A stretch of 64,000 bases of DNA from Anolis sagrei (taxonomy: Eukaryota; Chordata; Lepidosauria; Squamata; Anolidae), in assembly GCF_037176765.1 (NCBI RefSeq), contig NC_090024.1, positions 196,102,278-196,166,277 on the forward strand, read 5' to 3'. Under the pieces are notes generated by a model. The model was not told where the DNA came from and did no database searches. It saw only the letters and a list, made by a program, of their open reading frames with translations. Shown here in pieces: positions 12,845 to 24,900 of this stretch (position 1 is its first letter; every line of letters starts with the position of its first letter). Position numbers and translations under genes: made by a program.

Positions 12845-13170
12845 AGTTATTTATTTATTTCATGTCAAAAGTATTGCATAAATAATTATACAACTGATAA
12901 AAATAGAAGAAGCACAAGTGGCTAAATAATTTTTGACTAAACAGATAACACTGACCACATTGTCTGTAGCTTTAAACAAATCTTCCACTGTGTATGAGGC
13001 AGGACATTGTGGACAAGCATACAGGTGTGGAGTTGTTTGTTCTGCTCCACAGTTGCACAAGGTGGAGGATTCTTCTAGATTTAAGTAAGCCTAGCAGAAC
13101 CAAATGATATAATGTGGCTCATAATGCTTTGGGCCTGGTAGCAAATAAAAGAAGCAAGCAAATGATAAAA
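12845..13170 (-). mobile_element. LINE C-terminal fragment with Cys-rich knuckle
   Basis: The minus strand carries L-C-N-C-G-A-E-Q-T-T-P-H-L-Y-A-C-P-Q-C-P-A-S near 13000-13065, a C-x-C...H...C arrangement found at the C-terminus of several non-LTR retrotransposons. It is followed by A-T-D-N and an ATTT-type tail near 12845-12860. The clade (R4-, RTE-X- or L2-related) is not certain. Upstream coding sequence is degenerate. Confidence 0.5.
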
Positions 13171-13445
13171 GAAAAGTCAAGTTAGTAATTTTTATCCATC
13201 TTAAGCCATTTTATCCCTAATAGTCAAGAGAATATCAAAAACAAGTTCAGAAGCTGTTGCACCTTCCAAAATATATGGTATGGGATTGTCCAACACTTCC
13301 TAGGTGAATGCAGGGGCATAGAAATTTTAGGTCCCCACTAAATTTGTTGTTGGCACTCAGCTCTGAATGTTTGCACACATAAAGAACTAGGAATTAATAA
13401 TCAGTGTCAGCATTCCGGAAATTGATATCCAGATTCCTTCTGGGG

Positions 13446-13657
13446 TGCATTTATAGTGTTAAGATAATGTGGTTTGTCATGACTTAATACTATGAAATAA
13501 TGGGAGTAGTAGTTTTACAAGAGCTTTAATCTTTGGTCTTGTTTGCCAAAGGGTGGAGATGCCTCCACAAATTCCAGATCCCATGACTCCATAGCATTGA
13601 GCCATGATAGTTGAAGTGGTGTCTAACTGCATTAGTTCTACAGTGTAGATGAACCTC
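13446..13657. mobile_element. Palindromic MITE, ggtgcatctaca family
   Basis: A diverged copy: it starts ggggtgcatttatagtg and ends ctacagtgtagatgaacc, with the internal words ccatagcattgagccatg and taactgcattag as in the other copies. Confidence 0.6.
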
Positions 13658-14692
13658 TAGAAAGATACTGTCGTCTCCATTATAGCAACAAAACTACATG
13701 GATTCCAAGAGCATAATTACTGTCTAAAGACAAGAATACAGTTGAACAAATATGAGCAAATATGCATCACAAAAGGTAGAATCAAAATGAGGTTGAACAC
13801 TTATAATCCTCTGACTATGGGAGCTAAGAAAATCTGCTTCCTGGACTTTAACCTCTTTCATAACTTAATTCTGTGGAGAAAAAACAGTGAGGGGGAGGAG
13901 AAGAATTAGATGGACAAGAATTTTTTGAAACACTTCTCTCAGCTTTTATTTATGCTCAAGATAAACCAAACAAATGTAATTTCAGTTTCCAGTCAAGGAG
14001 CTTGATCATTCTTGCAGCTAAAACTAGAAAAGCAGTGATCATACAATAGCAGGCTAAACATAGAAAATATTTTCCCCATACAATTAGATTTGAATAAAAA
14101 CTATCTGTGTTTTCAAGTTATTTTTCTTAACATAGCACATATAAACATTGTTTCTTATTTGTCACTCCCTTTCCCACAAATTACTCAAGGACAAAACTCA
14201 TTAATATTGCTTCTATTTTTTTAAAAAAATCTAAACCTCAAACCAACAGAAATAAGGAAATACAAGTAAAGCTAGTAAATATTATCTGTATTATAATTTA
14301 TAAACAATCCTCCCTAACTATTGCTACTGTATAGTACCATTGACCAGAGAGTGCAAAGCTTGAACTTTTTGACAGTTATTGTTGTCATTTTGGGGTGGGG
14401 ATAATTAAAATTGTATTATTTAGTGTCTATGACACAGAACAACAAAATATATCCAAAACATTCAGAATAATCATATAATAAATGTCCTCCCATCATGTAT
14501 GCATTTCCGTTTCATGTTAAGCCATGCTGGCTACATTTACTCACACTCCTGTCACACAGCCAACAGAAGTTTGGAAGCTTTCACTTTTCATTTGCTTTAT
14601 ATATAATTTGTGAACAAACCAAAGTCAATTAACATTAACCAAGTTTTGGGAGTGAGCTGAATGCTGACACCAAGATAGTAGTAGCTTTAGAT

Positions 14693-15105
14693 CAGTAGTG
14701 CTCAAACTTTTTTTGACCAGGGACCACTTGACCAGGGGCCACTCTTTAACATTAGTATGAAAAGGGCTATGACTCAGCTTTTGGTCAATTTTAGATTTGG
14801 TTTGGTTATTTGGAGTGCTTATACAAAAATTGCATTGAATAGACCACATCAAATCTAGTTTCTGATACAAAATATATACCATCCAGTAGATGACATCAGT
14901 TTGCCCTCAGAAAACCATATTTAATTATCTAGAGCTGATGTGGTAGTAGTAATCTTTCATGGGTAGTCAGCCTCTTCCCTCCCAACAACCTCATTGTCTC
15001 AGGGTTTCATGAGACCAGTCGCTCCTGTTGCCGTGTGGTTTTGTGGCAATGGTGAGGCTGTGGACCATATTTTTGTTCTTGCAGACCACAGGTTGGGAAC
15101 CTCTG
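14693..15105. mobile_element. hAT-type DNA transposon relic
   Basis: The left end cagtagtgctcaaactttt and right end aggttgggaacctctg are flanked by ctttagat (14685-14692) and ctttagac (15106-15113), 7 of 8 matching. At 413 bases it shares words such as ctagagctgatgtgg with the element at 48321-48638. It lies about 0.8 kb past the receptor stop codon. Confidence 0.75.
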
Positions 15106-15926
15106 CTTTAGACAGATATTTGTATCAAACATATTAGGAATGCCCATTAGAATTATTGCATTTTTTTCTTTTTCTTTTAGCCATTGATTGGGAATCTTTA
15201 GTCTGCTAACTAATCAATAATCTTCCATCCTCCAAGCCATGTCCTTTCCAAAGCACTGCACTGTAGATGGGTAAATTATAGTCCAAGATGTTTTTCACCT
15301 CTCCAAGCATTTCCTACTTCTAAAACGGAAGTATCTTTTTTGCCAATTCTACTGTTTGACAGCACAGAGAGCTTAGTGAAGGATCAGGTTGTTCTGCCAC
15401 AAATGTTCCTTGCTCCTAATTTCAACACAATTGGCTTCTGATATTTCCCTCTGTTGCTGTTTTGGACTACCTGTCCTAGAAGGAAAGTACCTGTACTTTC
15501 CTGTCTTAAAAATATTGTTTTGATGTGTTTTACACCGTGATTTTATCAACTATACACTGTCTGCAGGACACTGGCAGGCTGAAACACAATGAATACATAT
15601 TTCAATAAATAAAATAATAAAATAAAGAGTACCTATTCAAAACACTCCCACAGAAGAATGCTTTCGAAGTACAAATACAAACTTGAAAAAAAAACCTCTG
15701 GTTGCACACAGAACTAATTATTTCACAGTTCTGTGGATCCTTGCTATCACTTTAAAGATAATAAAAAGTCAACTTCATGTTGTATTTCTAACTTAGGTGT
15801 CTGAGACATTATAGTACTAGAGGGTGCAGTTGTGATTTACATCAGCTGTTCCTCTGTTAATGCAGATATAACATAACAAAATGGATGTTTTAAAAATCTC
15901 TCTAATATATATGAATGCACAGGAAG

Positions 15927-15994
15927 TCAGTCAGTGTCTTGTGTCGGGTCTGGGTCGTTGCTGACCAAACAATAGATAGTTTCAACTCTGCCAT
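15927..15994 (-). CDS. Receptor exon 7: C-terminus with ITSM-like tyrosine motif and stop
   Basis: The last coding exon follows a 12-base-plus pyrimidine tract and acceptor cttatag|A. It adds residues 361-382 and the TGA stop at 15929-15927. It carries the only tail tyrosine, in T-I-Y-C-L-V (366-371), which fits the immunoreceptor switch consensus TxYxx(V/I). After this come S-N-D-P-D-P-T-Q-D-T-D and the stop. The phase fits exon 6 exactly. No convincing polyadenylation signal was found in the next few hundred bases. Confidence 0.78.
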
Positions 15995-18900
15995 CTATAA
16001 GAAAAAAAAGAGGGGGGAGGGAAGGAGAGAGGGAGAAAGAGGAGTTAACATCATGTGGACTCAAAAATTGTAATTACTTTTGTTTCTCTATCTTTTGGCC
16101 AGTCTTTACTGGCTGAAACCATGAACTGTCCCAGAATTCACTCCTGAACACTCACATGATGTCCAGGGACCTGTGGCCTTAATGTGGGGGGAGCCAGGTT
16201 ATTCAGTTTTACCATGCAGCCCCACACTTCAAGGTTGATGTCAACAGTTGTTGGTGTTCATTCGTCCAGTCGTTTCCGACTCTTCGTGACGTCATGGACC
16301 AGTCTATGCCATACCTCCCTGTCAGCTGTCACCACCCCCAGCTCCTTCAAGGTCAATCCAGTCACTTCAAGGATGCCATTCATCCATCTTGCCCTTGGTC
16401 GGCAAATCTTCCTTTTTCCTTCCATTTTCCCCAGCATCATTGTCTTCTCTAAGCTTTCCTTTCTTCTCATGATGTGGCCAAAATTCTTCATCTTTGCCTC
16501 TACTACCCTTCCCTCCAATGAGCAGTCGGGCTTTATTTCCTGAAGTATGGACTGGTTGGATCTTCTTGTGGTCCAAGGCACTCTTAGAACTTTCCTCCAG
16601 CACCACAGTTCAAAATCATTTATCTTCCTTCACTCAGCCTTCCCTATCACCCAGCTCTCACATCCGTAGGTGACTATGGGGAATACCATTGTTTTAACTA
16701 TGCGGATCTTCATTGCCAGTGTGATGTCTCTACTCTTCAATATTTTATTGAGATTGGTCATTGCTCTCCTTCCAAGAAGTAAGCATCTTCTGATTTCCTG
16801 GCTGCAGTCTGCATCTGCAGTAATCTTTGCACCTAGAAATATAAAGTCTGTGACTGCCTCCACGTTTTCTCCCTCTATTTCCCAGTTGTCAATCATACCT
16901 GTTGCCATAATCTTGGTTTTTTTTTAATGTTTAGCTGCAACCCAGCTTTTGCGCCTTCTTCTTTCACGTTGATTAGAAGGCTCCTCAGCTCCTCCTTGCA
17001 GCAATTTTCATCCCAGCCTTGCATTCATCAAGCCCCGACATCACATGATGTGTTTTGCATACAAGTTGAATAGGTTGGGGGAGAGTATTCAACCCTGCTG
17101 TATGCCTTTCCCGATCTTGAACCAGTCTGTTGTTCCATGGTCACTTCTTACTGTTGCTACTTGGTCCTTATACAGATTCCTCAGGAGAGAGATAAGGTGA
17201 TTTGGTATGCCCATACCACCAAGAACTTGCCACAATTTATTATGATCCACACAGTCAAAGGCTTTAGAATAGTCAATAAAACAGAAATAGATGTTTTTCT
17301 GAAACTCCCTGCCTTTCTTTGTTATCCAGCAGATATTGGCAATTTGGTCTCTTGTTCCTCTGCCTTTTCTAAACCCAGCTTGTACATTTTAGATGGTTGC
17401 TGACAGTCTACTTCGCTGCAAGGTGTGGGAAATCTGGCGCCCCATGCCTTGCATCACTCTCCAGGAGGGCAATTATATGGGGGGAAGCTTGGAGCGTGCA
17501 TTGTGCATGCGGCTTCCCCCATAGATTGGGCAACATGGGAAACCTCCTGTGTTGCCAGGGCAGTACCACCGCTCTGCACCCATGGAGCCGGCATGACATC
17601 GTTTGATGGGAGTTGGCCAGCTCTGTGGGTGACCAGGGCTAGATCGGCATTAGCCACAGAATCTATCCCTATATGATGAGGCCAACTAATCTGGAGACAT
17701 TTTGAACTGTTTTTATTGTTTTAATTGAATGCCACTCTGGGATTCCATAAAACATTATACAATTTAGGGAAATAGTGTGCCACAAATTAAGGGGTGCTAG
17801 TTTAACAAAAAACATGAAGTTTCATAGGATTAATGGAACTCTACCTTTGCCTGTGCCCGTAGTAGACTCTTCTTCATCTGCTGAGGCATTATTTTCCTCT
17901 TTAAGTTGTTCTTCTGAACACTTTGGGTCAGCTAGTGCCATTTTTCCCTTCAGTTGTGTAGAAATTTCTGAAAAGAAAATCCCAGAAATGATGGTTACAT
18001 TGGCCACTAACATAACATAGTGATTGTGTTATTTTGTCCTTTTCCACAGCTCATCTGTTCCCATTTCTGTAAATGTATTAGCTGTTGATTGGGGGCAAAT
18101 ATAGGATGGGTTCTTTGTGTCTTTGTGGACAATCAGCCTGTACTGTTTGATCTGCTTTGTTATTATGTTTGTGTTTATTTATACTCTGTTTTTTCTCTCA
18201 ACAAAGGAGACTCAAAGTGGTATCTGTGTTTGAGAGAGAGAAAGTCAATATTAAGTTCTTGTGGGTCTTTTCGGGCTATATGGCCATGTTCTAGAGGCAT
18301 GTTCAGGAGAAATGCCTCTAGAACATGGCCATATAGCCCGAAAAGACCCACAAGAACTTAGTGATTCCGGCCATGAAAGTCTTCGACAATACAAAGTCAA
18401 TACTGATAACTCTCTGCCTGACTATCAGTAGATGTATCACAATCAGGAAAAGAGGCACAAAACTATAGAGAGGCATATGTTTATGCAAAGTGTAAAATGT
18501 ATACATCAGTGAAACCATAACCAAAGAAATCTTGCCAGTTTGGTCTCATATTGGAAGCAATCTCTCTCATGGGTTTTAAAAATTTATGGGGTGTTCTGTC
18601 ATTGGGCCAAGGTAGCCACTCTCAATTGAAATCCCATCAAGGATTAGATTTACACCTTTAGTCTCAGCACATTTTAGAAGTCCTTTTTGGAAATCAGTCT
18701 GCATTCCATATTAAGTATTCCATGTGTCCCATGAAGGGGAACTGTGGGGGGTTAAGGACAGCACAGGATTTTCCATTGTACTTCAGAATAAAATCTTACT
18801 GCAATTAATAATTAGATGTGCAGACCAGAACTGTGTATACAATACTCCTGGAACCACCACTACTCCCAGACACCTGGATTTTGAATGACTTACCAGCATT

Positions 18901-21900
18901 ATTCATTCAGAAAAGAGATTTGCAGTGATCATATATATACTCTGCTAGTTTCCAGGTGAGATTTGTATTGTGCCCAGTGTGAACCTGTCTGCCTTTGAAA
19001 TTTAATTATTATTTTGTCTTTTTCCAAAAAGTGATTTGTAAACATTTTTATAAAATGTGAAGTATAGGAAATGTATTAACTGTTGCATTGGCGTAAATAA
19101 TAGTTCCATGGAACTTTAGTTGTTGCAAAGTTCAGTTGAACTACAATGCTATTGAACCTTTATTTAGATAACAACACCAGTAGCCAATGTATTGTTTTGT
19201 TTTTCTTATACTAAACATAAGGTTCTGTTCTTGGTATGTAAACGCCCACATGCCTTGGCATAAAAATATTTTAAAAGAATGCCAGTTCCCCTGCAACCGT
19301 CATCAGGAACAGAGATCTTTTTCAAAGGACTTCCTCTAATTGCCTCTTTTGGGTTAGGTGATGTTGATACACACAAGGAGAATGGAGGGTTTTATCAGTT
19401 CTTTGCTTCTGTGTGCCTTCAAGTCATTTCTGACATATGGTAACTCTAAGGCAGGCATGGGCAAACTTCAGCCCTCCAGGTGTTCTGGACTTCAACTCCC
19501 ACAATTCCTAATGGCTGATAGGCTGTTAGGCATTGTGGAAGTTGAAATCCAAAACACCAGGAGGGCCGAAGTTTGCCCATGCCTGCTCTAAGGTGATTTC
19601 TAGGGCTGAGAGTGTGTGAGTCCCCCAAAGTTATCCATTGAGTTCCCATGGCTAAACAGGGAATCAAACCCTGCTCTCCAGAGCTGTAGCCCAACTTTCA
19701 TCTTGCATTGTGTACTGTTAATGCAAACTGCAATACTTTGTATATAGGTTGTCCTGGCTCACATTTCTTCTGTTCTAACAGAAGCCTACTGTGTGATACT
19801 GAGCAAGAATGTTGATAGTTTTACTTACCAAACTTCCTTTGCTGTCTGATCTTAATAAATACAGCAATAGCAATGGCCGCAAGAACCAGAATGAGAACAA
19901 GAAGAATTGGTAATATAATTGAAATAAAGTTTTGCTTTGTTTGTGAGGATCTGGAATGAGATGCAGAAATAAAGATTGAAAGGAGCTTTGTCAGCCATCC
20001 TATGTGACCTCTCTCTTCATTCAGAAGTATTTATTTATTTACAACATTTATACCCCACCCTTTTCACCCCGAAGGGGACTCAGAGCGGCTTACAAGTAAT
20101 ATGTACACACAATATATTATATTATTAGCATAGCACAATATTAGTATTATATATTACTATATTGTACTATACCACTATATTATTAGTAACATGACATGTA
20201 ATATAAAATATATAATTATTTTATTGTATTATTATTAGTATTTTTTTGTGTCAGGAGCAACCTGAGAAACACAGATATTTCGATGTTTTATCATCCTTAT
20301 GGGAGGCTTCTCTCATGCCTCCGCTTGGGGAGCTGGAGATGACAGAGGGAGCTCATCTGTGCTCTCCCTGGATTTGAACCTTCGACCTGTTGGTCTTCTG
20401 TCCTGCTGGCAAAACCCATTGCACCACGGGGCGGGGGGGGGGGGGGCTCCTATTATTAGTATTATATTATAATATTATGATCAATATTACATGAACATAC
20501 AATATATTATAATTATTAGCATAGCACAATGTTAGTATTATATATTACTATTTTGCACTATACCACTATACAAGTAAAAGAACATATGCTCAGGCACTAG
20601 AAAATATATGAATTTAATATTTCATATATGGCATTTTTAAAACATTCCTTTCTCTTCAATTTTTTTTAAACTTTCAAAATTCAGCCAACAAGTGTTTTTC
20701 TTTAAATATAAAAACTTAATTAATTTTAAAATCTTTATATCATGCTTGTTGCTAAGAAAGCAATTTAAAGGCTAGAAGAGACATGCTTACAATTGGACTT
20801 ATGGTGGTTGCACCTCAGTGTGCTTGAGGAAAATTACTTATTGGATTATAAATCTCAGAATCCCCAGGTCATTTGCTATTCTGGAGAAATCTGAAACTCT
20901 AATCCAAAGAAAGTACCTTTTTGAAAATACTGTCTCAGCCTCAAATATCATGTACTCGCAGTTGCTGGTATTTGAAAGTTATATACCCATCCTCTTTAAA
21001 GTCAAAGCAAAGAATCAGATGTGGAACATACCCATTAGTAGCACTAGAGAAAGATGTCAGCGGCTATCATGAAAAATCACAAGAGTTCAAGAAAAAAAAT
21101 TCCTTGATTATGTTGACAGAACAGAAAAAATACAGGAAGGAATACAAAGTGAACAGTAGTGGAGAACCTTAATATGATATTTCCCTTTTGTATAGCACTG
21201 AACCTATCTTATGTTTTCCTTTCCCTATTAAAACAATTGCTCTAAGCAGCAGTGATTAATTGTCAGGATAGTGTGAAAAGTCCAAAAGATCTGGGTGTTT
21301 GGACAAATAACTCTTGGATGGTTGTGAGAATTATAGTGTTGATACAATAGTTTGGAACTCTTTGCAACCATAATTGGACTAGGATTTGATTCAACCTAAT
21401 TTTCACTTTATACTTCTGTAGACCATGGTTTGGGTTTACTATCTTAAAAAAGGTTTCCAACAATACATTAAAATTAACACCAGTGAAAGAAGGGAGTGCC
21501 ATCTACTGGCTGATCCTTATTTCCTGCTGCATAAAGAATTTTTATGGAGACTTTCCTTTCAAATTATCTTAACATGTATTGCTTTTTAATTGGGTCTTTC
21601 TTCTGAGGAATGGGATTCAAATATGAGTTTCAAATAGGGTTTGCTTTCTCCTGTGCATTTAAGTGTCAGTATTTTAGGTCCAACATATGGTTTATGGAAG
21701 AATATTTTGTATCTTCTGGATGCAAAAAACAAAACTCCAAACTTTGGGTTGGATCCACATTTATGTCTCCTTTGACAAATATATTGAAATCAATGGAATA
21801 TCCATTAATCATGAATAACTTAAATCCTAAGTGGTCAAGACAGTGAGTGGCCTCTGCCTACATTGATATTATTTATTTATTTATTTAAAAGTTTTGTATA

Positions 21901-24900
21901 CCGACCTTCTCACCTCTCTTGAGGGACTCAGACCGGTTTCCAACCATAATATCACATACAGTCAATAAAACATCATAATTCATATTACAGTAAAACATTA
22001 AAACAGCAATTACATTCAATAACTACAATGGTCAGTCGTCACACTAAAATCATTGTTCATCATCCTCCATCTATATCTCAGGGTATTGGCTCACTCGTTG
22101 AATGCCTGTCTCCATAACCACGTCTTGCCCCGTTTCCTAAATGTCAGGATAGAAGGGGCGGTTCTGATCTCCAGTGGGAGAGAGTTCCAGAGTCGAGGGG
22201 CCACCACTGAGAAGGCCCTGTCCCTCGTCCCCACCAGACGCGCTTGCGAGGCCGGTGGGACCGAGAGCAGGGCCTCTCCAGACGATCTTAATAATCTTGA
22301 TGGTTCATAGGGGGGAATATGTTCGGAGAGGTAAACAGGGCCGGATATCCCTCAGTCTTGACCAGAGGTGTCCAAACTTTGGTCCTTCAGGTGTTGGGGA
22401 TTCAACACTCTCAGAAGTACTGAATGGCTTGTCCAATGTTCTAGGAGCTGAAGTCCAAAACACCTGGAGGACCAAAGGTATTGACACCTTTATCTGATGA
22501 AGAAGTCAATAAAGATTTGAAACTCATCTAAACCATCTTAACCGACAACAAAAGTAAAAGCCAAAACAAAATGTGGCCTCTGACTCTAACATCACAATTT
22601 TTCTTCTCCTGTATGAGTTTTGACAGCTTTACCTGATGTAGAAGTCAATAAATATTTGAAACCTTGCATGATGTATTTTTGTGCATTTTTTGCCCAATAA
22701 AGCTATATGACTATACACTGAATACGTTTCCTTAAATCATGATAGTTTCAATGTGCCTATAACTATAACAGAGTCTGGATCTAACCCACTCATTCCTAGA
22801 ATGCAGCTCTTGTATGTTGGAAAATATTATATTGACCTATTCACAACTCTCTGAAATACTATTCAACTCACTTTTTCAATTGTTTCTGGGAACTATAGAC
22901 TAACCCTGAAGAAAATATGGACTGTATATTGAGAAGATTTTGAAACTTAAATTTCAGATAAAATTATAATTGCCAATAATTAGAGAGCAGTGTTTCCCAA
23001 ACTGTTTTTCTGTTTTAGACTTCAACTCCCAGAAATCCCAGTTTACCAGCTGTTAGGAGTTGTGGGAGCTGAAGTTCAAAACACCTGGGGCAGCACAGTT
23101 TTAGAACCACTGAGTTACATAATGTGCTTGTTAGTTAAAAAAAACCCCAACCAAACATGTTATTTGTGTGTATGTTTATATTCATACGTTCATACCTTTC
23201 CTTTGAGATGTCGGTTGCAGATGTCACATGTCTGTGGGAAGGAGTTTCTGACTCATATGTGTCTTGTTTCACATGTCTGTTGAAAGAAGTTTCTGGCACA
23301 GATGTACCTTGCAATTCATTTGCAATGTTGGAAAAAACAGATGCTATTGAAAGAAAAAGAAATATAGGATTAACTGGAGATCATGGGACAACAAGACACT
23401 TTGCAGAAGTTTCTATATCAAGAAGAAACCCTCCTCACTTCTGCAATAATTTATGCCTTGTGACATTTGGAGTTGTTAGGCATATCATAGCTGTAGCCAA
23501 TGAGGTGAGTTTGCTGGGAAAAGTTATAGCGTAGAGATCTAGGGGATTGGATTTCTGTATCCTTGTTTTTTGGCTCTAAGAAGCAGCAATTAAAAGCAGG
23601 ATGCACCACTTGGGGCATTATTTCCCATGAGAATTGCCCTTTCCAATATTAGCCTGAATGTGGGGCGTATGCATGTTACTGGCTAGCCCAGGCATGGGCA
23701 AACTTTGACCCTCCAGGTGTTTTGGACTTCATCTCCCAGAAATCCTTCCTCCTTTGGAAGCTTTTAAACAGAGGCTGGATGGCCATCTGTCAGGGGTGCT
23801 TTGAATGCAATTGTCCTGCTTCTTTGCAGGGGGTTGGACTGGATGGCTCATGAGGTCACCTCTAACTTTATGATTCTATGATCCTATGATTCTATGAAAT
23901 CCCAGCAAGCTTACCAGCCATTAGGAATTGTGAGAGTTGAAATAAAAAAACTGGAGGGGCAAATTTTTTTCCATACCTGAGCTATACTAACACCATCCCA
24001 CACCACCTGGCTTTGACAGGTAGGTGAAGTTAAATTGTCCTCTCTTTCCACCTTGCAAATTTTACTTTCTGCTTCCTGTGAGAATGACAGGAATGTCCTG
24101 GTATGGCCATGACTATCTTTCAATATTCTGACACAAAAAGCAAAAAACTAATTTAATATTAACATTTACAGAAGTAACAGACTTAGGTCTCTTTTAGGTA
24201 ATAATCTACATCTGGACTTTTCCAGTTTAAACTACAAGTGGGATTCCATGTTATCAGTGGTTCTATCATATCCTCCCCCAACAAATATTCCCACATGTAG
24301 AAAAGTTGATGTCATAGAAAGCTTTCTGGTCTCATCACCCTTTTAAAACTATAATAATTCTTAATCATTGTATTGGCACTTAAAAAAATACCCACCACCA
24401 CAGACACCAAAATTAAGAGCTGACCTACTCTCCCATAAACCATAAAGCTATGAACAGAGCCCATGTGTAATGAAATATGACTTGACTATGTGTAGTCTGT
24501 AGTGTACTCTCTTTTACATAGTGTTTGGAATGTTCATGAAAAAAAAACACTTCACTTCTTGGACCATGTTGTAGGATGCTTCATTTGACTATCACTACTT
24601 CCATTATGAGTCATGCAAAGAGAATGTACATGAAAAAGGAATATGCTCAAGCACGATTTTCTTTTTCTTAATTCTCTTTGCCTGCACAGTCTCCCTAGCT
24701 TGCATAGAGTTCATCCAAACAGTAATTTTACAAAGCTATTTAAGCACCTGTATAAAGTTTCAAACCAATTGTAGTAGGCTATTCCAATGCCCATGAAGGC
24801 AGATAAATATGCTTATGAATATACCAGGAAAAAGTCAAAAGATGAGAATTTCATAAGGAACAAGAGGGGTTAAATATTTCTAGTTTTTCCATTATTCCTA

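Noticed and set aside
16184-16927. Plus-strand frames near 16.2-16.9 kb
   Set aside because: They are antisense to the RTE LINE, which is recognised on the minus strand.
17397-17676. GC-rich patch with several open frames next to receptor exon 6
   Set aside because: Frames are open on both strands and match no family. It is probably an unnamed repeat; exon 6 itself lies outside it.
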